Assembly: GCA_032164295.1 (NCBI GenBank)
Contig: JAJHTX010000002.1
Location: 1,984,001 to 2,048,000, forward strand
DNA from: Inonotus obliquus
Lineage: Eukaryota > Basidiomycota > Agaricomycetes > Hymenochaetales > Hymenochaetaceae
DNA length: 64,000 nt
Reading direction: 5' to 3'
A program made the translations under genes and the position numbers. Shown one piece after another: positions 1 through 10,742 of this stretch. Position 1 is the stretch's first letter. The number at the start of each line of letters is the position of its first letter. The notes below the pieces were generated by a model. That model saw only the letters and a program-made list of their open reading frames with translations. It ran no database searches and was not told the DNA's origin.

Positions 1-1
1 G

Positions 2-808
2 TCGCCGATATGCAAGCCCTCGCCTTTCTCGCCTGCGTCCTCATCTCCATCCTCTCCTCTTTCACCAAATACTCCTTTCAACGTAGCCATGCCTCTGGGA
101 TTTGCGGTACAGACGAACATTCCGGCCCTTCCTCGTCTGCGGACGTTGCACTTGACTCCTCTCGTTCCCACTTCCGCCATTTCAACAACCTTATCCCAGC
201 CCGCCCTTGCCGCATCTCCCGTACAGACTTTGTCGTGCTCATTTCACCCTGACGATGCGGCGGAGGGATGCAGAGAACTGGAAAGTTTCCTGAAGGAAAG
301 GGAGAGATTAACGAGGTTGACTCAAGAACCGGGTCAGAGGCAAGGACAGGGACGAAAGAGGGCGTCAAGTAAACTAAGCGAATGTTCGATAACGCCTGGG
401 GGTATTTCTTTGGAAAACGGACGTGCCCGCTCGAACACACTTCCGACCTCTCTTCCCACTGCTGTTTCCTCCCCTTCTCTCGCTCCAATAACCGTAACAA
501 GCCCAACTGCGACAACATCTGCAATTTATCCATCGCTATCGACACTATCAATTGATATTCCTAACTCGCCTGCATCTCCCGGAGCAACACTGTCTCCGCG
601 CCGTCTTGCCGCTGCACGTAGACGTGCGGCCGAACGTCGGGATGCAGCCCTCCGTCTGCGACAGGTCGCAAAAGATATGGGAATGAACGTTGTTCTGAAT
701 GGCGCCGAATTGGAGAGCATAGAGGAAGGAAGTAGCTGCGTTACACGCAGCGCAGTAACTGGGACTGGGCTTGAAGGTGCAGCAAGGACGAGGAATAACT
801 CGGCTTAA
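2..808 (+). CDS. 3' end of an unrecognised Ser/Pro-rich protein (partial)
   Basis: The frame is open from the first codon at base 2 to a TAA at 806-808, so this is the last exon or last part of a gene that starts upstream of the window. About 268 residues are visible. Early on there is a leucine-rich-looking stretch (IPALPRLRTLHLTPLVP). It is followed by long Ser/Thr/Pro-rich, probably disordered sequence and a basic helical segment rich in Arg and Ala (PRRLAAARRRAAERRDA) near residues 200-215. I do not recognise the family. The LRR-like piece could be the tail of a leucine-rich repeat or F-box protein, but that is only a guess. The good open frame and third-position GC preference support real coding sequence; the function is unknown. 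Confidence 0.6.
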   Translation, partial: SPICKPSPFSPASSSPSSPLSPNTPFNVAMPLGFAVQTNIPALPRLRTLHLTPLVPTSAISTTLSQPALAASPVQTLSCSFHPDDAAEGCRELESFLKERERLTRLTQEPGQRQGQGRKRASSKLSECSITPGGISLENGRARSNTLPTSLPTAVSSPSLAPITVTSPTATTSAIYPSLSTLSIDIPNSPASPGATLSPRRLAAARRRAAERRDAALRLRQVAKDMGMNVVLNGAELESIEEGSSCVTRSAVTGTGLEGAARTRNNSA

Positions 809-1390
809 CACCATCCCAACTTTTCTGTTTGTTTGTTTTTCCTCCATGCTCTCAGCTGTGTATCGCGGACCGATATGGACTCGAGACTTTCACTTTCCTC
901 ACTCTCCTTAAAGTTTGGTCTCTTTTCTGGACATTTATGGTTTAATAGAATTAGGACGGACTTCAACGTTAGTTTAGGAAGTATATTACTTAGTTTCCAG
1001 TATATTATACAGTCACTTAATTCATTGCAACCCATTCTCTCAATTCAAATGACGCGACTAGCTGTATGCAGAGAAGTGCTGACAGTGGGTAGGGTTTTTG
1101 AGGATGTAAGTGTCCAAATAGTGGCATCTGTGGACGCCAAAATGCCCTTCTTTCGAATTGCATAGTCGTATACTTGAATTGTGTCGGATGGGCGCCAAGT
1201 TGACTGTAATGGTTTACTGCAAACGTTTTCAACGAAAGGATTTGTGTTTCTACATTCTGACCACCAAGAAGAGAAGGAGGAATTCCAGGCTCATAGTAAA
1301 GCAAAGAAATATTATGTAATTGCTTTCTTTCTTTCAATATCTATATTCAGCAAGAACTCGGTGTTTGCCGAACGCACAGCCACTGAGACC
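809..1390. other. Intergenic region upstream of eL20
   Basis: This stretch of about 580 bases is AT-richer than its flanks and has no ORF that looks like protein. It should hold the terminator of the preceding gene and the promoter of the ribosomal protein gene. I see no clear TATA box and no repeat. Confidence 0.5.
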
Positions 1391-1611
1391 ATGCTGCGCG
1401 TAGTGGAGCATCTTCCCGCCGTACACAACGTCCTCAAGGCTCAGCTCGACGACACCGCGGTAAGTCTGATCGCCTATTTCTGCTCATAGCTATCGTATCT
1501 ACGAAGGAGGTGTCATTCTGCTGTCTTTCCTGGCGTTTTAACGGTTTAAATCGATGGATTTGTTCATGCACTGACGGATGACACTCTATCTTTTTCACCT
1601 ATAACATATAG

Positions 1612-2181
1612 ATGGCACTCAAGGAATATCAAGTCGTCGGCCGACACCAGCCCACAGAGGCGCAACCAACGCCTAAACTCTACCGTATGCGTATCTTCGC
1701 AATCAACGAAGTCGTCGCCAAGTCTCGTTTCTGGTACTTCCTCCGCAAGTTGAAGAAGGTGAAGAAAGCGAATGGCGAAATCGTTAGCGTAAACATCATC
1801 CATGAACGTCGTCCGTTGCGCGTGAAGAACTTTGGAGTTTGGATTCGCTACGACTCACGTAGTGGAACGCATAACATGTATAAGGAGTTCCGTGAACTGT
1901 CTCGTGCAGATGCGGTTCAGAGTTTGTATCAGGATATGGCTGCGCGTCATCGTGCCCGTTTCCGGTCCATTCACGTATGCTTATTTCCTCTCTTTTCTCG
2001 CTAGAAAGCTCTTTCTGATAGGGATTTATAGATCCTTCGTGTCGTTGAGTTGAAGAAGGTGGATGACGTACGACGCCCATACATCAAGCAACTCCTGCAG
2101 AAGAACCTCCGCTTCCCGCTTCCCCACCGTGTCTCGAAGCCGAAGTCGACCTTTGCAGCTCACCGGCCTTCGACGTTCTAA
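1612..2181 (+). CDS. RPL20: 60S ribosomal protein eL20 (L18a/L20)
   Basis: This encodes a structural protein of the large cytosolic ribosomal subunit. Two coding exons (1612-1974 and 2032-2181) are joined across a 57-nt intron and give 170 residues, close to the usual 172-178. The family is recognisable from its start ([12 protein letters not shown]), the [12 protein letters not shown] loop, [13 protein letters not shown], and the C-terminal RRPYIKQLL and [13 protein letters not shown] blocks. The ATG directly follows an AG acceptor (ATATAG|ATG), so a further intron (1460-1611) probably lies in the 5' UTR, as is common in highly expressed ribosomal protein genes. An upstream ATG at 1391 would be in frame through that splice and would add 23 residues. 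I prefer 1612 because family members start here. The gene is convergent with the COP9 subunit gene, 244 bases away. Confidence 0.93.
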
Positions 2182-2425
2182 ACGGCTCTGTTCGTTTTTA
2201 TGGGATTCACCTGAGTCTGGCGGGTCATATTGACCAGATGTGTTGTTAAAGGCAAAATAAATTCCCGCATGCATGCCATGTACTCTCGATTGCTGCATAT
2301 ACATATGATGCCATGCTTTCTGTCTTTATACCCCGATGAACGAAGTCCTTCAACGCCAGGCAACAGAGTAAGAGTAAACTGATAATGCAGGCGACGATAC
2401 GAATTACTACAAGGCGTTTTCTGCT

Positions 2426-4020
2426 TCATGACACTGACATCGGTTGATCTTCATCACAAGCATCTGTGTTCGTACTTGCAGCGACGTGCTCATGAGCGCC
2501 TGTTGTTGGGAGCCCAGCCGCACTCAAAACAGTACTTGCAAGAACCTCAGCGTCGTTTTCCTTGCTCCTGTACGAGGAATCCTGCATGGGTTCTATATCA
2601 TCTATCCCACCTTGACCAGGACGTCTTGAAAATATGACATCTTTGATTACTTGAGAGATGAGACCGTGCTGGGCCTCCGCAGCCAATTTGGCGCTATCCC
2701 GAGTGCTCTTTAGGAGTTCGCTTTCTTCTTTCTTCTTCCCTTCCTGCTGTTTCTCCTGCCGATTGTGTGAGATAAGTGTCATTTCAGAGCCAAGTACAAA
2801 GGACGACCTTTTCTTTATCTTCTTTCGGCGATAACTTCGGAATCGATGATCGCGTATTCGCAACACTGCTCTGAGCCTTGTTGAGTTTCTGAGCCAGATC
2901 ATTTAGCTGACTCGCCGCATAAGCACGGTTCTTCATAACATGTCGTTAGTTCCTACTCTTCCAATAGACAAAGGCAAGTACGTACAGAAACGAGTGGACT
3001 TGTACTAAGCGTGTTGACCCAGTACTTGTTCCAGAGCGCCCCAAGCAATTCCGAGTCGCGACTGGATGTGAAAACCTCGACCTTGAGGGAATAGTACTGT
3101 TCAGCGTGTACACCGAAGTCCTCGATCTTCTCCAGTGGGATTGATTGATACTGGGTACCCGACCGAGATCCTGGAGGAGTATATCCTTCTGGATAGGTAC
3201 GGAAAGCTCCTATGTCAACCTTTCCTGCAGAGATTGTGCGATTTGGGTCGATCTAAGCAGTCCATGTGTCAGTTTCCTGCATGTAAGGAAAAAAGAAGTG
3301 GGTCATACGACGACTGCAACAAATGGATCCTGATACTTTTGATTCGTGATTTGCGTGTTCACGTCAATTCCAGATAACCAGCATGCGTAACCTGGATGTG
3401 AATGATACCACCCAATGACGTTCTCCTTGAGGCCAGCCTGGTGATCAATGAGAGTGAGATCTATGTGCTGCGAATCAAACAAAATAGTGGTTGATTCTTT
3501 ACCTTGTCACTCCCTCCGACGTACTCGACCATATACTCGTTTGCAGCCTCGGCAGCATTGACTCGTGTTTCAGTGCCTTGAACAGGCAGCGCGAACGAGT
3601 CCATGACGATGAGGGTGTCACCGACTGCTTTCCCTTGCATTAGCCCCAGAATCTCGTATGGGACCCCTGATCGCGCATGTATTACCTATTAACGCGACCA
3701 CGTTTCAGAATTAAGGCAAAGGTGAGGTCTAGCTGGCGTACCATCTTAATGAGTGCGACAGCTGAGATTTTACATGTTTTGAAATGATTAGGACTAGTAA
3801 TACGAAGTGCACAATTGGAAATGAGTGTATCAGAGCATGCATAGATTGCAGAGTGAATAACTACGCACTCAGATTTCCAAGGCTGCTCCTTGATAGATTC
3901 TCGATATGCATCAGGGTCGAACCGAAATATCTCATCCTGTGGCGGTACCTTGACGACGTTGTTCTCGAGGGAGAATGTCTGAAAAGCCGTAGATGAAGAG
4001 GATGCTGCTGCTTCCGCCAT
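2426..4020 (-). CDS. CSN5: COP9 signalosome subunit 5, JAMM deneddylase
   Basis: This is the catalytic subunit of the COP9 signalosome; it removes NEDD8 from cullins by a zinc-dependent isopeptidase reaction. Seven exons (4020-3869, 3793-3742, 3685-3503, 3467-3309, 3252-2986, 2930-2808, 2755-2426) give 421 residues. The MPN+ domain contains the JAMM motif [14 protein letters not shown], and the upstream catalytic Glu sits in [12 protein letters not shown]. The following segments ([20 protein letters not shown], then a C-terminal helical region ending near [17 protein letters not shown]) match the CSN5 layout. The length is that of a complete subunit. All phases close. The last intron uses an unusual donor, GTCGTC. 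The C-terminal tail after the helix is acidic and Ser/Thr-rich. The start codon was chosen because it opens directly into the conserved FDPDAYRES region. Confidence 0.92.
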
Positions 4021-4146
4021 TGCGTTGCGCCACTTGAAGCAGATAAACGTAAAGCAGCATTCTGATTCAAATCCACAGTACACTGGCAGGCAGTGACGCG
4101 TCGCGGGCACGTGATAGCGTGACAGCACGTGCGTCGTCGCGTCGAT

Positions 4147-5338
4147 AACGGATTAAACTCCTCTCTCTTTAACCACCATCATCATAATGGGTGTTGGTTG
4201 GGCGTACTGGTACTATTAGGATGGGCCAGACGTCTGCTCTAAGGCTTAAGGCTTTGGCTACGGCTTGCAGATGGTGGGTGGGCCCCTGCTTGGTTGACGT
4301 TGCAGACGGTGGGTGGGCCCCTGCTTGGTTGACGTCTTTGTGCGCTCCTTGCATGCCGCGACCTGCATAGCCATTCGCCTCAACTTATGCTGGCGACCGT
4401 CCAGTTTGCTAAATACCGGCAAGGGTTCTGCACCCCTTGAGAGTCTGGGTTTTCCGTTTGTCCACGACACGGCTTATCTGCGCCTCGGCGCAATACGACT
4501 CGAAGTGCATTGGCGCATTTCCTAGGGCGGGGCCTTCACCCCCTGCTCTACTTATATTCTATGGCGGCCATTGATTGGCTGTCGACGACTCTCTCACGTC
4601 CGTCTTCTCGGGCCCGGTTTCGTCTTTTACGCTCACACGGTCGGTTTACCGGTCCGGAGCTTATCTTATACCCAAAGTTTGCGACACTCCGAACAGACGA
4701 TCGCACGGCCTTCCACATAGGTAGCGGGGTCTAGGGGTGCTGCCTTAGATTCCTGTTCACTGCGCTAGCGGGTGCCTGGCAGGCGACTCCATTTGGGCAG
4801 GCCGAATTTCTCTCGAAGCCGAACAATTTACTCCTACCTCCGGGGGGACGAGTTCAAGAGGTCTCGTACGTTATACGCGGGTTTCATGCCGGTAACCAGG
4901 CCGGATGCTGCCGGATGCAGCTGCTCCCTCAAACGTGGCGTACGGGGTCTGTCAGCGGGGAGGAAGTGTGGAAAGTGAGGACGCAGTATCAAAAGTAGGG
5001 GCGGTGCATTCTTTCTTTGGGTCTGAATTTTAAGTCGGTCTCGGGGCTTAGGCGGGCTTCATCCCGTCAAGTCTCCTGCCCGATACTTTGCCTTTGATAT
5101 GGTCAGCCCTGTGAGTTTTTTCCCACTGGGTTGTTTTCGAGCGGGGGCCCGACTATTGCTACTTGGGGTTTTCTTTTTCCCCGCAGTCGTTACAATGGGG
5201 GGGGGTTTCTCTACTGAGTTTCAACTCTGAAATTTGGGGGGTGGTTTCTCCTGTTAGTAATCAGTTTATTTGCCGCGCTTGCGCAGTCTGTTGTATGTGG
5301 CCACAAGCCATTTACTTACTTCAATTAAATATTTGTTA
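4147..5338. repeat. 1.2-kb tandem repeat, copy 1
   Basis: This copy begins with the 11-mer AACGGATTAAA and closely resembles the next 1.22 kb. Shared blocks include GGGCCAGACGTCTGCTCTAA, the segment around 4570-4730, and the GGTAACCAGGCCGGATGC region near 4890. An internal 45-base stretch near 4264-4340 (GGTGGGTGGGCCCCTGCTTG) is itself duplicated in this copy only. No transposase, reverse transcriptase or other known domain is visible in any frame. The unit is GC-rich with CT-rich and G-rich runs. It may be a non-autonomous mobile element or a long terminal repeat, but the TG...CA ends expected for an LTR were not found. Confidence 0.8.
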
Positions 5339-6570
5339 AACGGATTAAATCTCTCTCTCTTTAACCACCATCACCCTACGCATAGGGGTTGGTGGGCGCA
5401 CTGGTATCCGTTTGAATGGGCCAGACGTCTGCTCTAAGGCTTAAGGCTACGGCTACGGCTTGTGGACGGTGGGTGGGCCCCTGCTTGGCTGTCACCTATG
5501 TGCGCTCCTTGTATGCCGTGACCTGCGCAGCCATTCGCCTCAACTTATGCTGGCGACCGACCAGTTTGCTAAACACCGGCAAGGGCTTGCAGCCCTTGAG
5601 AGTCTGGGGTTTCCGTTTGTCCACGATACGGCTTATCTGCGCCTCGGCGCACTACGATTCGAAGCGCATCGGCGCATCTCCTGGGGCGGGGTCGTCACCC
5701 CCTGCTCTGCTCACATTCTATGGCGGTCATTGATTGGCTGTCGACGACTCTCTCACGGACGGCTTCTTTGGTCCTGGTTTCGTCTTTTACGCTCACACGG
5801 TCGGTTTACCGGTCCGGAGCTTATCCTATACCCGAAGTTTGCGACACTCCGAACAGACGATCGCACGGCCTTCCACATAGGTAGCAGGGTTTAGGGGTGA
5901 TGCTCTAGATGCCTGTTCACTGCGCTCGGATTGCCTGGCAGGCGATTCCAATAGGGCAGGCCGAATTTCTCTCGAAGCCGAACAATTTACTCCTACCTCC
6001 GGGGGGACGAGTTCAAGAGGTCTCGTACGCTATACGCGGGTTTCACGCCGGTAACCAGGCCGGATGCTACCGGATGTAGCGACCCAGGACATCACGCCGG
6101 TAACCAGGCCGGATGCTGCCGGATGCAGCTGCTCCCTCAAACGTGGCGTACGGGGTCTGTCAGCGGGGAGGAAGTGGGGAGAGTGAGGACGCAGTATCAA
6201 AAGTAGGGGCGGTGCATTCTTCTTCGGGTCTGAATTTACGTCGGCGCAGGCTTTGGGGGGCATCTCCCTCCGGGTCTCGCGTTCAATACTTTGCCTTTGA
6301 AATGGTCGGCCCTGTGAGTTTTTTCCCGCTGGGTTGTTTTCGAGCGGGTGCCCGACTATTGTCATCTGGGGTTTTTTCTTTTCTTTTCCCCGCAGTCGTT
6401 ACAAGAGGGGGGGTTGCGCACTGCTCTACTGAGTTTCATCCTGAAATTTGGGGGGTTGGCAGGTTTCTCCTTTTAGTAATCAGTTTATTTTGTCGCGCTT
6501 GCGCTGTCTGTCGTATGTGGTCACAAGCCATTTTACTTAAATCGCGATTATATTTGTTAAACGGATTAAA
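5339..6570. repeat. 1.2-kb tandem repeat, copy 2, plus terminal 11-mer
   Basis: This copy starts with AACGGATTAAA at 5339 and is followed by a third copy of that 11-mer at 6560-6570. The arrangement is therefore 11-mer, unit, 11-mer, unit, 11-mer. The copy differs from copy 1 by substitutions and small indels. It has its own internal duplication at about 6045-6125, where the CCGGTAACCAGGCCGGATGC block occurs twice. A 144-codon frame is open at 5460-5894, but copy 1 breaks the same frame, so I treat it as chance. The 11-mers could be target-site duplications or the junctions of a tandem duplication. Confidence 0.8.
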
Positions 6571-6638
6571 TCGTTAATATTCAGCTAAGCCGGACCGCTC
6601 TGACCGTCACCTGCTCTCACAGTACTACTGTAGTGTGG

Positions 6639-6646
6639 TATAAATA
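6639..6646 (+). promoter_or_regulatory. TATA box of the hydroxyacid dehydrogenase gene
   Basis: TATAAATA lies about 80 bases before the first downstream ATG (6718) and 190 bases before the ATG that matches the family start (6829). It sits just beyond the end of the tandem repeat. Confidence 0.6.
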
Positions 6647-6828
6647 CACGCCGACCCTTGGATATCCAAGCTCTTCCACGGAACGTGAGTTGAACTGAAT
6701 CACTCGCGCTCTCATTCATGTCCTTAATATCCAGGACCCAGTCCTCTACAGTCGCGTCGACTCGCTTGACTCTGGTTCGGAATCATCTTGGTTTCGATAA
6801 ACGGTCACGGAATCATACCACACTCAGG

Positions 6829-8288
6829 ATGCACAAGGTTGTTATTTGTCGTGATCTCGGCATAGATGCGATGGGCATCTTGCGTGCATGTGATGATATC
6901 GAGGTGCGTCGCTGGCGGATTCCTTGACTCGTGACCCGCTGGTTTACTGGTTCGCAGCTCGTGGTATGGCCGGAAGATAGGAAATGCGATAGATCATGGC
7001 TATTGGAGAACTTGTCAGGCGCTGAAGGTGTCACCCTCATGCTTTCAGAGAAGGTAGCCGGGCAATCGGTTTAGTGAGAACTTTTCTATCTAGCTGACCA
7101 TTCGCTCTCATTTCAAGGTCGATGATGAACTCTTAGATAAAGGCAAGTTGCCATCTTCGAATTGACAAATTAATCAGCTCAGTGCACTGGATTGATTAGC
7201 TGGGCATTCGCTCAAGGTGGTCTCAACCATGTCTGTCGGTTACGGTGAATATAAGCGCTTTGGTTTTACCTGAGTATTACTGACAATATGTGCACCATCA
7301 AGAGCACGTCAGTATCCCTGCTCTCGCAAAACGAGGAGTGCGCTTGGGGTATACACCCGATGTCTTGACGGATGCTGGTACACCATCTCTAAACTTTTTG
7401 CATGGAATCGAACCATCCTGATTATTGTGATCTTTCAGTGGCAGATGTTGCTGTGCTCCTGGCACTGATGGCTACTCGAAATGTCAAAGCGACAACTTCG
7501 ATAGTTGAAAATGGTCAAGTAAGAGTATAAATTGTCCACGATGTGTGCTTCTCATCGTCCTATGTCGACAGTGGCCAGACTTCACGTGGGCTCCGTTCTC
7601 ATTTTGTGGACCACAGCTTAGCACAGGTCTTCTACCCTCACTAGCATTCCCGCCATCCGACACACCGGGCGCTTTAATTACCCAGGCAGACGCAGCATCT
7701 TCCGAGAAAATTGTAGGATTCCTTGGATTCGGACGCATAGCGCAAGCCACCCTTGCTCGTCTAGTCGCCTTTGGCTTACGACGCTTCATATACACGAGCA
7801 ATCCTTCCTCCTCCCAGTCACATACCGCCACAGATGTCGCACTAACAGACAAGTATAACCTCCCGCCGAACGCAGTTACTCGCGTCTCACTTGAACAGCT
7901 TGCGGAGCAGTCAGATGTTCTATTCGTACTTGCGCCGGGAGGAGCAGAGACGTATCATCTTGTCTCTCACGCGTTCCTTGCGCGAATGAAACATACTGCA
8001 GTACTGGTTAACGCGAGTCGGGGCTCGCTTGTTGACAGTGAAGCACTCGCTCAAGCCTTGCGAGAGAACCGACTCTGGGGAGCTGGACTAGACGTTGTGG
8101 AAGGTGAACCGAACGTCAGGAAAGACCACCCCCTCGTGAGTGAATCGCGATGTGTCATCCTACCTCACATCGGTAGCGCGACGTTCGAGACGCGTCGTGC
8201 AATGGCAACGCTCGCCGCAAGGAATGTTATTGCCGGCGTACGAGGACACCCTATGCCGGCCGAGCTGGATCTTACCATTCAGAATTGA
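6829..8288 (+). CDS. D-isomer-specific 2-hydroxyacid dehydrogenase (glyoxylate/hydroxypyruvate reductase-like)
   Basis: This predicted enzyme reduces a 2-keto acid such as glyoxylate or hydroxypyruvate with NAD(P)H. Seven exons (6829-6903, 6958-7053, 7118-7142, 7200-7244, 7303-7377, 7439-7518, 7572-8288) give 370 residues, and all phases close. The nucleotide-binding motif is GFLGFGRIAQATL. The catalytic Arg is in VNASRGSLVD, the Glu in GLDVVEGEP, and the His in ILPHIGSATF, so the active site looks intact. The segment CGPQLS upstream of the Rossmann motif is typical of the GRHPR branch. The third intron is a GC-AG intron (donor GCAAGT at 7143). An in-frame ATG at 6718 would add 37 Arg/Ser/Thr-rich residues resembling a mitochondrial presequence. 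I use 6829 because its context is better and homologues begin here. Confidence 0.9.
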
Positions 8289-8520
8289 TTAAATAACTGG
8301 GGGGAGAGTCCGACTACGACGTGCAATTTGTTTTCATAACACCGCTTGTATACCATCAAGATAACGAATGGAAGGGGATTGCCCTTAGGCAAATAAACAG
8401 ATACCGGCACAGCCGAGTAGAGCCACTGCAAGGTAGCACAACACGCGAATAATAAAGCAAGAAAAAAAAGGCAAATACGAAGGAATAGCAGGGCTAAATT
8501 ATCGAATTAGTCTCCTGTCA

Positions 8521-10742
8521 TCACGCTATGCTGTCAACGTCCAGTTGGCCCACATTTCCGTCCTTGAGCTCAAGCAAGCTAGCCGCCTTACGCCATTTGA
8601 CTCGAGCTTTCGCTGCCTCTCCAGGTGCAATGAATCCTGATGCACGTCCAGATACGACGCGGTGGTGCTGTCGGAATACAATGTGTGCCGCTTGAAATTT
8701 CTCTAGCGCTGTTTGCGCCACTCGCATAGATTTCGGAATCTTGCCTTGCAGAAGCTTGAGCACTTCATGAAGTCCTTTTTCTTCGTCGCCATATGCTAAA
8801 TAAACGAGAGTAAGCTTGGATTCAGGTTATCTGGGAAGATAAATAACACACATTCTTTGATTTTATCGCAGACTGAAGCGACGATAGAAGCAAGACTTGA
8901 ACCCACATGCATGACAGCTGTACCGACAGTGCCAACAGGATGAGCAATTGCCGCAATAGATCCACCAAGGAACAAGCCCTCTGCGATGAATTGAAAAACG
9001 CGGCACATCCAACCCCAGAACTTCTTACGAAAAGAGTATTTCTCATGAGTGCGTAGGACCGTATCATGTAGGCCATGTAGGCGATCCTGCAGCTTCTCAA
9101 CGCATACAGAGATCTCGGCCGAGTGAACACGTACGTCGATTGCAAGCGTCTGGAAATCGTCTTGTGCCTTCGTTTGAGATGATGGAGAAAAGAGATCGCC
9201 TCCGCGAGTCGAATTTGCGATCTTGGATAAGCGTTGATCCATGAGTCGCGCGAGCGTTTTGTAGGAGGAAAGCATGCCGCGGGACGCGGTGAGCATCTCG
9301 ACTGCATCGTCCGCTAGTCCTGTGATCATAGAGACAATGCTTGCTTCTACTTTGTCTTTCTTGCCCAGTTCAATGCTATATACGAGAATCGCGTCAGCTT
9401 GGACTTGAAATTGCATTATCGAGGCTGTCACCCTACCGATCGACCTGTTCAACCCAGGTAGAGAATATTCTACTGCAGATATCCATTTCTTTCACTGCGT
9501 CAACAAGAAAGGTGCAATGTTCAGGCTGCACTGAAATCTCTTCTCCACATAGTCCGTAATCATGTTCCGATTCAGATGCTACAGGCGCAGTCGTTCCCTC
9601 GGGACGATCCGAATTTCCCAGTCGACTAGGCACTGGAGAACTACTGAACAATTCGGGGCTACCGGGATAAGGAGGGGGAGGACTATAGAGGTTGGCAGGG
9701 TAGAGCTGCGGCTCTGGGAAAGGCACCGTTGCGGTAACATGATAGCTTCGCTGCAAATCTCGTCTGGATCCTTTCCTATTTGCATGTGCCGAACGACGCG
9801 AACTTGATCTTCCGGTATTGTTACACTGCGACGTTGCGTTCCCGACAAAGCCATTGTTGAAGCCACTCAGTGATTGAGCTCGATGGAGGCCAAGTTGAGG
9901 TGAACCTACAACGAATCGAATTTGCTGGCTTGACTGGAGTTGATCCCTGCTGGTCGGGCTGATAGGCGCGGGTACATTCCATGGACGCCTGGAATCGTAC
10001 GGTGAAGGCATGGGTTGTCCCAAGGGTTGGAACGGTTGCGCGTACTCGCATGCGAGATACGGAGAAGGTCCGCCTATCATTTTCGACATGCCTTTGCAGA
10101 CGCTCGTCAGCCTTCTGTCGGCACAGCCAAGGAGATTGAACTTACCGTTCTGCTCGATGAGATGCACAAAGGCTGATGGAGGAGGCCAACAGCTTATTGG
10201 AACAATGGGATGGAGTGAATGACAAACAATTATGGCTATTGCCTTTCATCCGGGCCCTAAGCCTGCTTTTTATCCGTTCTCTTCTACCTTGACGAAATCG
10301 CCTCCTTCCGGGGCGGGACCGCTCGTGCATCCTCCTGACGCCCGGTGGTTCCCTGGGCATCACCAACATGCGGGCCCAAGCGTACATCAGCAAGTGATGT
10401 ATAGGCCACAGCGTGAGCTCACGCTGTGGCCACACATTCATTCCACGCCACGAGGCGACAGAAGGAGAGCGCCTATCATGATTGATTTACCCTTTGCGGC
10501 TATTTCCGCGTAAAGGGAAACGGGAGCTTTTCTAGTTCAATTGGAGGGAATCACGGGTACTCGAGTCGTGAGATCGAGAATACAAGTTCGAAGAGAGGGG
10601 ATAAACTGGGGCACTGCTTTAATTCACCACGCAGCAAAAGAGGGGAAAAACGTAAAGGAGACGTATTTACGACGTACCTCAGGCTGATTGATTGCAGCTC
10701 GTTGAATTCAATCGGAGCCATGGAACTCATGGACCACATCAT
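8521..10742 (-). CDS. Unrecognised helical protein with Pro-rich N-terminus and central hydrophobic segment
   Basis: Five exons join in consistent phase (10742-10678, 10192-10146, 10091-9437, 9375-8852, 8795-8521) and give 521 residues. The first exon is the least certain, because it needs a 485-nt intron. The N-terminal 250 residues are rich in Pro, Ser and Gln (for example YSPPPPYPGSPELFSSSP) and probably disordered. The second half is helical: an amphipathic stretch (IELGKKDKVEASIVSMITGL), a long helix, a hydrophobic Gly/Ala-rich stretch at about residues 380-425 (AEGLFLGGSIAAIAHPVGTV), then more helix. The layout of long helices around one hydrophobic hairpin recalls alpha-helical pore-forming or HeLo-like membrane-active proteins. 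That is inference from topology alone, and no family motif was recognised. Confidence 0.7.
10404..10431. repeat. Perfect 28-bp palindrome
   Basis: The two halves around the central GAGCTC are exact reverse complements for 14 bases each (GGCCACAGCGTGAG and its complement). It lies inside the predicted long first intron of the helical protein gene. It could be a transposable-element scar, a hairpin or a protein-binding site. Confidence 0.85.

Noticed and set aside
5460..5894. A 144-codon frame inside repeat copy 2
   Set aside because: Copy 1 interrupts the same frame and the sequence has no protein-like composition, so it is not treated as a gene.
4147..6570. A pair of retrotransposon LTRs
   Set aside because: The units are directly adjacent with no internal region, no TG...CA ends and no primer-binding site, so the LTR label is not supported.
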